From Leptidea sinapis (Eukaryota > Arthropoda > Insecta > Lepidoptera > Pieridae): DNA of 64,000 bases. Positions 19,461 through 30,513 of the stretch are shown here, in pieces (position 1 is the first letter of the stretch; the number at the start of each line of letters is the position of its first letter). The stretch covers positions 5,952,001 to 6,016,000 of the forward strand of contig NC_066311.1 in NCBI RefSeq assembly GCF_905404315.1, written 5' to 3'. The notes under the pieces are model-generated. The model did not search any database. It saw nothing but the letters and a program-made list of their open reading frames with translations, and was not told the origin of the DNA. The position numbers and the translations under genes were made by a program.

Positions 19461-19792
19461 TAAAATTATAAACTATGAAATATTATAAATAACTATTATT
19501 CATAACTTAGTAAAAACGAAAAATATTGATAATTAAATAAAAAAAAAACATTTTGCAACAAAAAACTTTTCTAATAATTGAAACTAAAATACCGAGTTAC
19601 GTCGTTAAACTTTGTAAAAATAATACTACAAGAAATAAGAAAGATTAAGAATCATTTTGTATTTTATTAATTTCAATGTAAAATAACACGAAGCGTATGT
19701 TACAAAATTTAAAAGATGCCATTGAGTGTCAAGTTGCCACGCACACAAGCATCTAATAGTTGCCGTAATAAAAAAGCTATTATTCCTAGGAT

Positions 19793-19832
19793 GTGCGGTA
19801 TCTAGTTGGAACACAGCGGAGACCGTAAGCGA
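19793..19832 (-). repeat. Short repeat, arm 2 (inverted)
   Basis: This is the reverse complement of the arm at 18905-18960, with GTGTTCC for GCGCTCC. The two arms bracket ~0.83 kb that includes a Helitron. Whether they are ends of one element is unclear. Confidence 0.5.
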
Positions 19833-20039
19833 TTAAATCATTTGAAAATAATATTTCCCAAAATATTATTTTGTATTGTGGTGCTTCTATATTTTTAATG
19901 CAATTTTTTTTATAACATTCCTAACATTGAGATAAAATATATTATAGAATATTAATTTGATAGTTTATATACAACACTCTGCATAAGTTTGAATCTAAAT
20001 TTTGAAATCGCTTTTTAGACTTTTATATATTATATTATA

Positions 20040-20402
20040 CTAGCTGACCCGACAGACGTTTTTCTGTAGATAAAAAAAATACTGTTTTATAGGAATTTGC
20101 CAATAATATTTCAAAACATCAAGAATTATTTCGTAAATAATGCTCCCTGTTGTTATAATGAAATTGTTTCACAGCGGAACTATCAAACCGTGCGTCACTA
20201 AATTCTCTCATAGAAAATATGTCCATACAAAACAAATATTAAAAATATAAATATTTATGGGTCCCAAATTGAAATGAAAATATCCTAACTCTCAAGTTGG
20301 ACCAAACTGCACTCAATGAAGTTATCCCCATTAAAATCCGTTCATTAGTTTAGGAGTCCTTTGCGGACAAACAACGTGTCACGTAATTTATATATATTAA
20401 GA
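20040..20402 (-). mobile_element. Non-autonomous Helitron (363 bp), inverted
   Basis: The plus strand begins CTAGCTGACCCGACAGACG and ends ATATATATTAAGA: the exact reverse of the TC...CTAG family. The 3' hairpin (AGACGTTTTTCTGT region) sits 11-12 bases from CTAG, as Helitrons require. Confidence 0.85.
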
Positions 20403-20465
20403 TTATATATATCATACTATTATTTGATAATAGTATTATTTGTATAATATTAAAAGTTACATTCT

Positions 20466-20835
20466 TAAAGAGCAATATTTGAGTTTCATGCCGAGTGGCT
20501 GTGGCCTCCGACTTCCTCCTCCTTCCTCCAACAACCTCTTACGTCAAAATTCAAAACACCACCCGCATCCTGTCGGCGTCTGGTATTCCACAACCACGCG
20601 TGTTGCAAGAAATTGCTCTTGCCTCACACAGACACTTTGTGGAATCAATTACCCGCTGCAGTTTTCCCGAACCGATACGACTTAAGGACCTTCAAGAAAA
20701 GAGCATACTACGACCTTATAGGCCAGCAACGCATCACTTGACGACTGTTGTTGCGGATGTCCATGGGCATTTTCCTCACCTCTCCTAATCCCGTGAGCCT
20801 CTTTCCCCTTTGCTCTTTCCTCTTAAAAAAAACTG
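20466..20835 (+). pseudogene. Non-LTR retrotransposon C-terminus and A-tail
   Basis: The frame at 20495-20788 reads TTSYVKIQNTTRILSASGIP, VLQEIALASHRHF and LRPYRPATHHLTTVV, then VADVHGHFPHLS. The latter is a recurring ORF end in lepidopteran LINEs. An A-run (CTTAAAAAAAACTG, about 20822-20836) may be the 3' tail. No catalytic motif is left. Confidence 0.5.
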
Positions 20836-20839
20836 AACT

Positions 20840-21215
20840 GATGATACAAAAGTCCTCACAATCTCATTCCCCTTATGAACTTTTCAGTACATCCGCAATC
20901 TTAATGTGGTATGTATGCTTAGGTCGACGTTTCCCAGCACTTCCGATCACAGTAGCGCAATAAAAAGCAGTCAATTAACTTCCATCCAAGTTTATAACCG
21001 AAGGAAATGAACGTAGTTAAAGGGCAATAAATATTACACTTACTCGTAAATAGTCACTTACTTATTCTTGGTGATGTGGGTTAGTTTATGAATAGACAAC
21101 ATGGCAGTTATTAGTTCGGCTATCATGACCTTCCATTTGTTTTATTCAATTTCAACACGCATTTATATTTAATTAAAAGAGTTTTATTCAGGTACATGAT
21201 ATATAGTGACCGACA
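20840..21215. other. Unassigned AT-rich DNA
   Basis: No supported feature. Confidence 0.45.
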
Positions 21216-21465
21216 TAGCCCAATGATTGTGAAACTGAAGTAGCAATGGGAAGGCCATATATAGTTCGACACTAAGGTCCTCTAATGGCAACCACGTACC
21301 GGAAGACGCAGTGTTGGTAGGCCGCTCACAAGATGGACCGATGATCTAGTCAAGATCGCCGGAATACATTGGATGAGGGCAACTCAGGACCGTTCGTCAT
21401 GAAGATCTTTTAGAGGAGGTCTTTTTCAAGCAGTGGACGTCTACCGGCTGATGATGATGACGACA
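21216..21465 (+). pseudogene. RTE-like LINE 3' end
   Basis: On the plus strand it carries ACCACGTACCGGAAGACGCA, AAGATGGACCGATGATCTAG and GTGGACGTCTACCGGC, with an ATGATGATGACGACA tail at 21450-21464. This is the same 3' end as 3097-3400 and 27870-28345. The coding frame is broken. Confidence 0.75.
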
Positions 21466-22068
21466 TAACAATATATTTGTTAGACTTTCGTAAATCGTAG
21501 AAAATATTAAGATCCATAAGTCTTCCATCTTGTCTCTTTTACATACAGTTTTGAAGACAGTGACAAAACACTTGATCATATTACGTATTGGGACACCTCT
21601 TGATTAAAAACGTCAATAATTAAAACCATCTACATCCCAATGAGGACATTGTACCTCCAAAAAAGCTGGAAAATTCTGCAAACGTAATTAAAATTATTAT
21701 AAGTACTTTAGGTAAATTTACAAAATTAGTAAATACGTGTTACAAAATACCCCGTAAAAATATAATTAATTAACAAAGCCAAAAATTTTGTCAACCCTAG
21801 TAAGCTGTCATGTCAGGGAACCAGAGTATTAAATAGAAAGGCTTACGCGCCTATTTTTACCTAATAAATATCTACTTTAATAGTTTTCTATTTTTTAATA
21901 TAATTGTTTGCTACCTCAATACATGGATGTCATTATACTCAAGTACTGGCTTCAAAATATTTAAAGTTGGAAAAAATGGTTATGTGAAACGTGTTACAGA
22001 GTTTATTTCTCCGATTGCCCAACGAACGATTGCCGAGATGGAACAGCGTTTGGATCGGTAAGGCCCCA
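21466..22068. other. Unassigned AT-rich DNA
   Basis: One 60-codon minus frame (21397-21579) overlaps the RTE tail and is not convincing. Nothing else. Confidence 0.45.
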
Positions 22069-22292
22069 TTTACGGCCGTTTTCTATAACCTATCTATCAT
22101 TAGCTTAACTTACTACAGGTAGACTATCCTTTTACGCTTACGTACATTTCAAGAACCTATCGACATAAAGCATTGGACTATAACTAAATTGGAGATAACT
22201 ATGGATAGATAAGATCCAACTATGGATTGTCACTAAACGGTGACAGCCATGTATCCGTAAATAGAGATACGTTATTGAAAACGGCCGTAAAC
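22069..22292. mobile_element. Complete TIR MITE (224 bp)
   Basis: TTACGGCCGTTTTC at the left and GAAAACGGCCGTAA at the right are perfect inverted ends. The homology continues a further ~10 bp. Reference copy for the interrupted one at 543-967. No ORF. Confidence 0.78.
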
Positions 22293-23440
22293 CTCCTTTT
22301 GACTTAACGGCTAGTTTTCTAACATCCTGTATGTATGGTTTGTCATTGGTAATAGTTACCTACAAAATAACAATTTCAAAGATAATTAACTAACCAAATA
22401 GTATTTGTATTTCCAAACAATGATTTTCCATAATAACAGAGCGTACCTCAGGGAACATATTATTATCGAATATGCATTCAACTGAATACCAGACTAATTT
22501 CTAAACAATACATGGTAATTTGATTAACTTTTAATGTATTAGAAGCAACAATCGAGATGTTTCTAATGCTACATATGGGATTAATTGAGAAGTAACAAAA
22601 TGACAATTTATGTTGATGATATAAGTTTATGATACATTTCAAATGAGGCCGTAAAAGAATATGTAAATTAATACATTTATAATATTTAGGATCTTATTTT
22701 AATTGGATTTTGAGATTGGTCGTTGGGCAAGTATCAAAAGCTCAAATATTTTTTTAATGATTATAATACCTACCTAATTTTAGCATTAATTTTTGTAATA
22801 AGCATAAATTTTCAATCATTTTGGTCTTAAAGTTAAGGAAAATCTGTAGGAAGAATCAATATATTACAAAGGTATGTGAAAACTTGCTTCAATGGTGCGT
22901 AAAAGAAAAGAAATCTTAAGCGGTGTATAAGAACTTTTGATGTGGGGCATTCATGCTACTATCAAACAACAATAGCCCATACGGTCCAGATACGATAGGA
23001 TTAATACCACACTTTCAGCGATCCTGGAAGACCCTTTATGCATAAACTTTCTGAAGAGGACATAGTACCGCTTAGAGCTAAGGATAAAAAAGGCAAAAAC
23101 TCAGGGCACCTCGCAATAGACGTAGAATGCATTTGATGTCAAAGGCCTTCCACGGCTCTGTTATTCCTTACGGAGACACTGATGTATCGATCGAATGGCA
23201 GCGTATCTAACATAACCTGGGAAAAAAATCAGCATAAATATTACTCTTATTTATGTTTATTAGATAATATATTATCTACTGATACCATCTGCACAATTTT
23301 GAGGATAGGGACTGTCTACTTTATGACTGCACATAAATATCGAGTATTGGTGTATTGCCTGTCCCAAAAGTTTGAGTTACGCAGCGCTTATACGTGGATA
23401 TCCACATGCCAGCCTGATAAGATCTTCTGCTGACTACATC
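22293..23440. other. Unassigned; possible LINE debris
   Basis: AT-rich to 22900, then ~250 bp of mixed composition (22915-23170). Scattered phrases here look coding-like but no motif can be named. It lies directly upstream, in the same orientation, of the LINE linker fragment at 23440. Confidence 0.4.
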
Positions 23441-23940
23441 CCGATTCTTACTAAGTCTCCGTCGACGCTTTTCTTCGAACATCCGAACTACATCTGGTCA
23501 GATTGCACACGGCAAGCAACCCACTGCATATGTCACTAAAAATCCTTCTTTGCATCCTATTCCTGGCGCAAGATTTGATTTGATCAACCATCCATTTACT
23601 TCCAATAATACTGTAGCTTATGCCGTTGCAATAAACAATGTGATAGTGGAGGCCATGGTTCACACCAAGCTCAATACCGATAGCACATCACAGCCCTGGT
23701 TCAATGCGTCAGTCGAACAGGCATATCAGACCTAGATGGGGACCTGGGGAGCTGGACATAAAAGATATAAACTGTAAAGTTCTGAAGAGAAAATATAACC
23801 ATGCTTTCAGAATTATAAAGGCAGAAAATTTCCCGAGCAAAATCTAGGCAAGTCTTCTAACGCGGTGAGCAGCTTACAAGTTACCCTTCCGGAATACGCA
23901 TGTTTATCTAGCCGTCTCAGCTGTCACAACACATCCGGCA
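23440..23940 (+). pseudogene. Non-LTR endonuclease-RT linker fragment
   Basis: Broken plus-strand frames include SQPWFNASVEQAYQ, then KYNHAFRIIKAE and SSNAVSSLQVTLPEYACLSS. These fit the segment between endonuclease and reverse transcriptase in Jockey-like ORF2 (PWF...C..A...K...Y........R). Stops interrupt it repeatedly. Confidence 0.5.
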
Positions 23941-24520
23941 TAGAACAAGACCGATATGTGGGTATTAATATTGCTTAAACTGGACTTTTTGCGATGTTTT
24001 AGAACGATAACAAATACCAGAATCATATATCATTAATTATTGCTGAAACGTACGATCAAAATACTGTGGCTAGTGCTAGAATGAAATCATTCCAATATGT
24101 AAATTAAACCGCGTTCAACTCCGTATACACTATACGCACGGTCTGTAACAAATCCCCATTGAAAACACAGGTTTGCTTCTTTTTAGACATTGTATGACTA
24201 AAGCACGTATTGTTCAATGCTTTTAATTAATCTTTCGTTATACTTGTAGGAGATAAATGCAAGCAGTCTGATTATTTCTATTACCAACTATAAAGCTGAC
24301 GATACAGTATTGACTTGTAATAATTACAATAATATTAGAGGTTAAAGTATGAATTTAACATTTTTTGAAATAGCAATTTATTTCGAAATGATATAGAACC
24401 TTCATGGTTTGAAGGTTTGAGTGAAACTGTTTTCACATTGTACCTATGTAGTTCTTCTTTTTAAAACGGAACATTCGAATATCGACTGTCAGTTGTTTTA
24501 TTTTATTCAGCTTAGACAAG
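23941..24520. other. Unassigned AT-rich DNA
   Basis: No supported feature. Confidence 0.45.
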
Positions 24521-24524
24521 AAAG

Positions 24525-24655
24525 ATGGATTTTTCGAAAATTCGAGTGATATTTAATACGAGTTCCGACGCGGAACTAACACTACCGAAACAGCTCGCAA
24601 TATCTATGTTCCCTTTGAGAAAGGACTGCTAATGAACGCACTGACCATGACAAGA
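24525..24655 (+). pseudogene. Mariner transposase N-terminal fragment
   Basis: It opens MDFSKIRVIF. After a one-base frame change it continues EFRRGTNTTETARNIYVPFE and KGLLMNALT, the start of the first helix-turn-helix of mariner-type transposases (MDLSKIRVI...EFRRGTNA.ETARNI). The rest of the gene, including the catalytic triad, is absent. Confidence 0.7.
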
Positions 24656-24806
24656 TTAACATGTATATTTTCGGACTAAACATTAAGCTCAAAAATGTCT
24701 AAATTTTGTAAAAGTTACTTCAAACCCAAAACTCAACAGTTATTTTATTTATGTAGCTCCATATAATGTCAATTATGAAAGTCACACACACAGTTATACA
24801 TTTTAT

Positions 24807-25190
24807 CAAAAAAAAATCTAATTCCAAATTTCTATATTTGATATTAAGATATATATATAAAATTACTTATAAGCTACTTATTAAAGCAATTTACAATTAA
24901 GTCTTATATATGTAGGTATCAGAAAACATATTTCTACAACCCTATCTACGTGTTGAGGGATAAAACTTTATTATGCTTAAAAAACTAATACATGTTATGG
25001 TTTGTGGGGGAAAATCCAGGAAACTGGGAAAACCTGGCTATTTGCTTCCACTTAACCTAACTTAAGACTAATGACTAGAACTTAAAACTAACTTAAAACT
25101 AAGGTAAATAAATACATAGATATGTATACATAGATATATAATATATAAATATAAGAAGGGTGTGGGCAGGGGGGGGGATCTTGGAAAAGG
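24807..25190 (+). repeat. D380 repeat, copy 1
   Basis: It is nearly identical to 42989-43370 across ~380 bp: CTACAACCCTATCTACGTGT, GGGGGAAAATCCAGGAAACT, TATAAATATAAG, then a G-run. Orientation is the same. No TIR or ORF seen. Confidence 0.75.
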
Positions 25191-25297
25191 AAAGGAAGGA
25201 GAGGAAATAGGAGGCTAGTTTTCGCCGATATTTAATACTTACAACTAAACCAATTTACAATATATTGGTTTTACATTTATTCAGACCTAGCTAGAAC

Positions 25298-25325
25298 TCT
25301 GTGTGCGTGTGTGTGTGTGTGTGTA
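25298..25325 (+). repeat. (GT)n microsatellite
   Basis: About 12 GT units with one interruption. Confidence 0.9.
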
Positions 25326-25667
25326 CGCTAGTGTTCTGTCATCTCTAACCAGTTGTGATGTGGTTATACATTTTATCCAATGACGTTCTATATATAATCA
25401 TTGATTTTACCATTTACCACCACTTTAGAAAAGTTGAGCGATAATGAGAATAAGTTGCAATAAACTCATTGCCACTCAGACTGTGAAGTCGGTTTGATCA
25501 ATTTGCAAATATTTTAAATAAAGTCTATGCAAAATTATTAAACAAAATACTCAATTGAAAAAAATTGTAATTTATAAAACCTTCAAGTGTTATTTAGAAC
25601 ATTGGAGACATCAAGTCACAAACACTGTTAATAAGTAAACTAAACTATTTGAAAATTTAACAACAAA

Positions 25668-26165
25668 AACGGGGTGGCAGGATCATCTTTTGCTCTTAAT
25701 AGTAATTTTCATTATTATAACACTAGAAATAAGGAGTTGCTTGTCACTAATTCTAGTAGGCTTCATAAGATACATAATTGCTTCAAGGGTAAATGTATAC
25801 ACTTTTATAATAAAGTACCAGCCACTGTTCAGGCATTATCTATAAAAAATAATGTTTTATAAAGAAATGGCTCTGTCGTAAATCCTATTTCTCCACAGCT
25901 GAATATCTAAGTAATCGGACAGCCTGGGACTAGATTATGATTATTTTATAGCGATAGAAATGACTGTACAATATTGTATATTTTTATTGAAAAGAGCGCA
26001 AAAAAAAGAATGCTGGGAGAGTTTCTTGCGCCGCTTTCTCTCTCTCAGAGCGCCATTTGTTTCCGAAGCGGTAGTAGTATCTAGTATATTAGAAAAGACA
26101 TCAAAAAGAATTCTAAAGGAATCAATTTTGAGAAAATAAATGCCTTTTATGCCTTTTGCCATCTA
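25668..26165 (+). pseudogene. LINE-J C-terminus and 3' UTR
   Basis: The frame 25674-25862 reads NTRNKELLVTNSSRLHKIHN then CFKGKCIHFYNKVPATVQAL, homologous to the LINE-I tail. The 3' UTR has AAGAATGCTGGGAGAGTTTC and ends TTTTATGCC. Sister copies: 29055-29490 and, on minus, 39062-39232. Confidence 0.65.
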
Positions 26166-26965
26166 GAAACCATCCATTTCCTTGACCACAAACAATGACT
26201 TAAAGTGATAAAAGATAGTGGAGCTTTTTATTTATTTTATTAAAGTGGAACTTTAATAACATCGTCTCAAATTTTTTTGTCCGTGTGTTGCATGTCGCGT
26301 GACGGCCAGGCGCCTATAGTTCGCAGCAGCTGACCGTGTAATGTATAGACTATTACTCATTTGTGCCAGTGCTCCACGCTATTTTGTTTTTGTCAGTGTT
26401 TAATGTAAATGTTGTTTGTCAGTGTTAAATGTAATCCTTTTCAAACAATATTTTTAACCATGGCTAATATACAGAGTTCAATAAAAATATTAGTTGGTCA
26501 CTTAGTCTACTTTAATTATTTCCCATTATCATTCCAATTTTCCAAGTATAAAATTAAGATTGATAAATCGATTTTTATACCCTTAATGGAATATTATTCC
26601 AAAAATTTTTAGTTAAATGTCTATAATGTGAAAAAAAATTCACTTTTACCGTGGTTTCACTTTTACCTCGGTTTCACAAAACCACACAATCCTTTTTGTT
26701 CTGTCATTTTCATATTTTACTACGATTTACTGATGTTACATGTCTATTAGTTTGATGAAGTTGTCACTTCATAATAAATATGTATAATACTTTATTTATT
26801 TAATTATGAACTACCAACAGAATTGCATGTGATACATTAACTTTAAACAAGTCTTACGTGCTAAGGATACATATAATTACATTTATAGGCAGTTACAGTA
26901 TGCACATAAATACAAGTCGTTCAAAAAGTTAAAATTTATATAATAAGTAAATAAAATTTATTGAA
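26166..26965. other. Unassigned DNA
   Basis: A frame at 26409-26612 has no recognisable motif. Remaining sequence is AT-rich. Confidence 0.45.
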
Positions 26966-26967
26966 TT

Positions 26968-27152
26968 AGGCGTTACTTTGCGGAAATCCATAATTATGCA
27001 AATGATTTAAGTTTTCTGTAGTGTTGTACAGGACGTGTTGTCTCGCCAAATTCTCGAGAGGATGCCTCGTGTAGAGGCGAAACACGTGTCGAATTGTTTT
27101 AAAAACAAATATTGGCGGAATTAACACTATAGAAAACTTAAATCATTTGTAA
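26968..27152. mobile_element. FB foldback element, short copy
   Basis: The left arm GGCGTTACTTTGCGGAAATC is shortened. The right arm is complete (GATGCCTCGTGTAGAGGCGA, then CAATATTGG-type block reversed, AAATCATTTG). The core at 27056-27092 keeps stem II, GAAA and ACACGTGTC but CTGAGGA has become GAGAGGA, so it is predicted dead. Confidence 0.65.
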
Positions 27153-27166
27153 AATTAATATAATAA

Positions 27167-27645
27167 CTAGCTGACCCAGCAAACGTTGTATTGCCATAAT
27201 ACAAAGTAAAAAACAATTCAATAATTAATAATAATTTTTGGGGTATTAAATATGGATGACGTCTGATTCTCAGACGTACCAAATATATCGTACATAAAAT
27301 TTATCATACTACAATCATTATATTCGATTGCCATCTTGCAACTCTATTGCGTATCTGTGGATGGAATAGAATATTATTAAAATCGCGATACAAAAATTTA
27401 AGTGTTGATCGTAGACGTGAAAATTTGAAGTTGTATTTATTTTTAAATGCTGAGTCATAATAAAATAAAACATTTAGGGGTGGGTGACCTATTAGGGGTA
27501 TGAAAAATACATGTTGGCCGATTCTCAGATCTACCCGATATGGGGTATTTGTATATATATACACACAAATTTTCAAACAAATTGGTTTAGCCGTTCGGAG
27601 GAAGTTGGTAACAAACACCGGGACACGAGAATTTTATATATAAGA
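27167..27645 (-). mobile_element. Non-autonomous Helitron, second family
   Basis: The minus strand starts TCTTATATATAAAATTCTCG and ends GCTGGGTCAGCTAG. The plus strand begins CTAGCTGACCCAGC. The related copy at 49028-49339 shows the same ends. The 104-codon minus frame inside is a chance frame. Confidence 0.8.
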
Positions 27646-27655
27646 TAGTTATTAC

Positions 27656-27865
27656 AATTGTGAAAGTGAGCTTGTTTGTTTGGTACGCTTTCACGCCTTA
27701 ACTACTTAACCGATCATCATTTAATCTAGAAATTGAGGAGTTATAGTATATACATGTTAGGTAAGATTAAAAAGATATAAAGAACGACGGCGAGGGAAAA
27801 TTATGAAATGTATAAATGATCTAAGGTAGTATAGAGCATACACTTACAATATCGGCTATATAGAC
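27656..27865 (+). repeat. Helitron-like 5' fragment and unassigned DNA
   Basis: GTTTGTTTGGTACGCTTTCA then CCTTAACTACTTAACCGATC is the 5' motif of widespread lepidopteran Helitron-like repeats. No 3' end found. Confidence 0.45.
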
Positions 27866-27869
27866 GTTA

Positions 27870-28345
27870 ATACCACAATGTCTGAAGACGAAGGTTTTTA
27901 ACCAATGTGTGTTACCAGTGATGAACGATACGGAACGCAGACGTGGAAGTTAACTATAGGCCTTATGAGGAAGCTCATTGTCGCTCAGCGGACAATGGAG
28001 AGGGCTCGAAGTTTCCCAACGAGATCGAATTAGAAATGAGGACATCCGTAGGAGAACCAAAGTCACCGATGTAGCACAAATCATTGCAAAACTGAAGTGG
28101 CAGTGAGCAGGGCACATAGCTTGGCAGATGGCCGTTGGGGCAGTAGAGTCCTTGAATGGCGACCACGTACCGTAGAAGACGTAGTGTTGGAAGGCCCACG
28201 ATCGATGGACCGACGATCTGGTCCAATCGCCGGAACAGGTTTGATGAGGGCAGCACAGGACCGATCGTAATGGCGATCTTTGGGTAAGGCCTTTGTCCAG
28301 CAGTAGACGTCTTCCAGCCGAAAAGATGATAATGATGGTATAGAC
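27870..28345 (+). pseudogene. RTE-like LINE 3' portion
   Basis: Decayed coding on plus: FNQCVLPVMN, QRDRIRNEDIRRRTKVTDVA, QIIAKLKWQ-AGHIA, DRWTDDL, then the 3' trailer GTAGACGTCTTCCAGCCG and an imperfect GATGATAATGATGG tail. It is the longest RTE stretch here. Stops and small deletions abound. Confidence 0.75.
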
Positions 28346-28399
28346 GAACAAAGCGAGGAGATAGAAGATGATTTCTACCAGAAATACAGAAAGCTAACA

Positions 28400-28778
28400 A
28401 ATGAAAGCTGTGTCTTCTACCGCATTTATCACGAGGAGTGTTCCGAAGAGCTGTTTAACCTGATTCCTGCCGCCAAATTCCACCTTCGCACGACACGCCA
28501 CAAGTTAGGATATCATCCTCACCATCTGGATGTGTGGCGGTAGTCCACAGTGCGGTTTTCAAGGAGCTTTCTTCCACGTACTACAAAGATGTGGAATGAA
28601 CTTCCTTCGACATGGGTACCTTCAAAAAAAGCGCGTACACCTTCCTTAAAGGCCGGCAACGCACCTGTGATTCCTCTGGTGTTGCAAGAGATTGTGGGCG
28701 GTGGTGATCACTTAACAACGGGTGACCCGTACGCTCGTTTGTCCTCCTATTCCATAACAAATGAAATAAAATAAAATA
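28400..28778 (+). pseudogene. LINE-F reverse transcriptase C-terminus
   Basis: Plus-strand blocks: CGCATTTATCACGAGGAGTG, LIPAAKFHLRTTRHKLGYHP, RFSRSFLPRTTKMWNELPST, AYTFLKGRQRT-type reading and the GDPYARLS end. A TAG interrupts after DVWR. It retains the 5 bases missing from the 14170 copy. Confidence 0.75.
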
Positions 28779-29019
28779 TCGAAACAGAAGGATAGCGATT
28801 CTAAGTAAAGCAAAGAGTTAGAGCTTAGTTTATTGTTGAATTTCAAAAGGACAAACAAAGTTTACTTTAATTTTACGTTAAGCTTCTGTTAAATCCTAGT
28901 CCTGTTGTAGCAGTGATTGCTTTGTCTTCAGTTTTAAGTTTGAATCTTCAATATTGCGTATTCTTGAAGATAATAATAACGACTTTGAAGATAACAAAAT
29001 TTTATTGTAAGTATTTTAT

Positions 29020-29046
29020 GCCCGGCAGATAATGTATCTGTCGGGC
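29020..29046. repeat. 12-bp hairpin, 3-base loop
   Basis: GCCCGGCAGATA-ATG-TATCTGTCGGGC pairs fully with a single G-T wobble. Confidence 0.7.
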
Positions 29047-29054
29047 TCTAAATA

Positions 29055-29490
29055 GTGGTTTTCATTTTTATAACATTAGAAACAAGGGATTGCTTGTAAC
29101 TAATTCTAGTAGGCTTCATAAGATACATATATTATGTATCTTTAGAAGAAGCTATTGCTTCAAGGGTAAATATGCACACTTTGATAATAAAGTCTCAGCC
29201 ACTGTTCAGGCATTATCTATTAATAAATTTAAATATTTTATTAAAAACGATTTAATGGTAAATCCTACTACTTACTCCACAGCTGAATATCTAAGTGATG
29301 ACAGCACAAAAATTGTATATTTTATTAAAAAGTGCACAAAAAAATAATGCTGTTAGAGTTTCCTACGCCGCTTCTTCTCTCTCAAAGTTTTATTAGTTTT
29401 CGAAGCGACGGTAGTGTTAGAAATAACATCAATGAGATTTCTAAAGGAATCAATGATGAACAAATAAATGCATTTTATGCCCTTTATCTG
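29055..29490 (+). pseudogene. LINE-J C-terminus and 3' UTR
   Basis: The frame at 29090-29347 holds LLVTNSSRLHKIH, CFKGKYAHFDNKVSATVQAL and NPTTYSTAEYLSDDS. The 3' UTR matches 25880-26165 (AAATAAATGCATTTTATGCC). It has a ~24-base insertion after RLHKIH relative to the 25674 copy. Confidence 0.65.
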
Positions 29491-29510
29491 ATCTGTGCAT
29501 ATCATTTAAA

Positions 29511-29810
29511 AACTAGATTTTTAAAGTTAAACGTGTGTAATCTACTAATGCATTATATTAGCTTTGTATGTTTGTTTGCAACAAAATCTTCTACCGTGAT
29601 TTTTCGCAAGACGTCCTACATTAATAGGTAAGACCGACGACAGTACAATATTTTCATTAAATTTCCCTTTTATCGTATCCAGGCTAGCTTGGATATTTAA
29701 AAAATATCGGCACACATTATTATGATACAGATCGACTCGACACATAGGAAGAAATCAAGCATTTTTAATACTACAGTCCATACTCCATAAAATACATACC
29801 TGCTAAAAAC
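29511..29810. other. Unassigned DNA
   Basis: No supported feature. Confidence 0.45.
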
Positions 29811-30122
29811 CAGTGGGAGGCTCCTATGAAAAGGATGCCGGCTAGATTATGGGTACCACAACAGCGCCTATTTCTGCCGTGAAGCAGTAATATATAAGCA
29901 TTACTGTGTTTCGGTCTGAAGGTCGCCGCAGCTAGTGAACTTACTGGGCAAATGAGACTAAACATCTTATGTCTCAAGGCGGCAAGCACAGTTGTAATGT
30001 CGCTCAGAATTATTGGGGTTTTTCAAGAATCCTGAGCGACACTACAGTGTAATGGGCAGAGCATATCAATTACCATCAGCTGAACGTCCTGCTCGTCTCG
30101 TCCCTTATTTTCATAAAAAAAA
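29811..30122 (+). mobile_element. SR-A short interspersed repeat
   Basis: A full-length copy, ACCAGTGGGAGGCTCCTATG to CGTCCCTTATTTTCATAAAAAA. Its long hairpin reads TGTCGCTCAG/CTGAGCGACA: both sides differ from the family (GTGCCGCTCAG/CTGAGCGGCAC) in a way that keeps the pair. Confidence 0.85.
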
Positions 30123-30304
30123 ACCCGAATTAAAATATAGAAAATAATTTATCAATATTAAGTATATTTTCTATATCGATATAGTATATTATTCCACTGA
30201 CAGTATTTTCAATTATACTAAGTGGACTATTCATCGCTATAGTATGCCCTCTCGCGCTTATTAAAACATCAAATCAAATTACTGTTTCTAGTAATTTATT
30301 ATAC

Positions 30305-30440
30305 ACTAGCTGACCCGACAGATTTCTGTCGTTGGTCTGTTCATAATAAAATAAAAAATTGTATTCTATGAATTTGTCAATAACATCTAGTTATTTCGTA
30401 AAATATGCTCCCTGTTGTTATAATTGTTATAATAACTATG
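30305..30440 (-). mobile_element. Helitron 3' end fragment
   Basis: CTAGCTGACCCGACAGATTT then CTGTCG, matching the family of 2488, 19096 and 20040. The element breaks off at about 30440. Confidence 0.7.
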
Positions 30441-30513
30441 TGCCCTGTCCACATTCACTCAAATCATTCTAATTATAAGCAATCTATTGCTTCACGAAAA
30501 ATAATACGATACT

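Noticed and set aside
24807..25190. CRISPR-like or tandem array
   Set aside because: Only two copies 18 kb apart; eukaryotic context; no regular spacing.
27304..27618. 104-codon minus-strand frame
   Set aside because: Lies entirely in a non-autonomous Helitron and follows its repeat sequence; no protein family.
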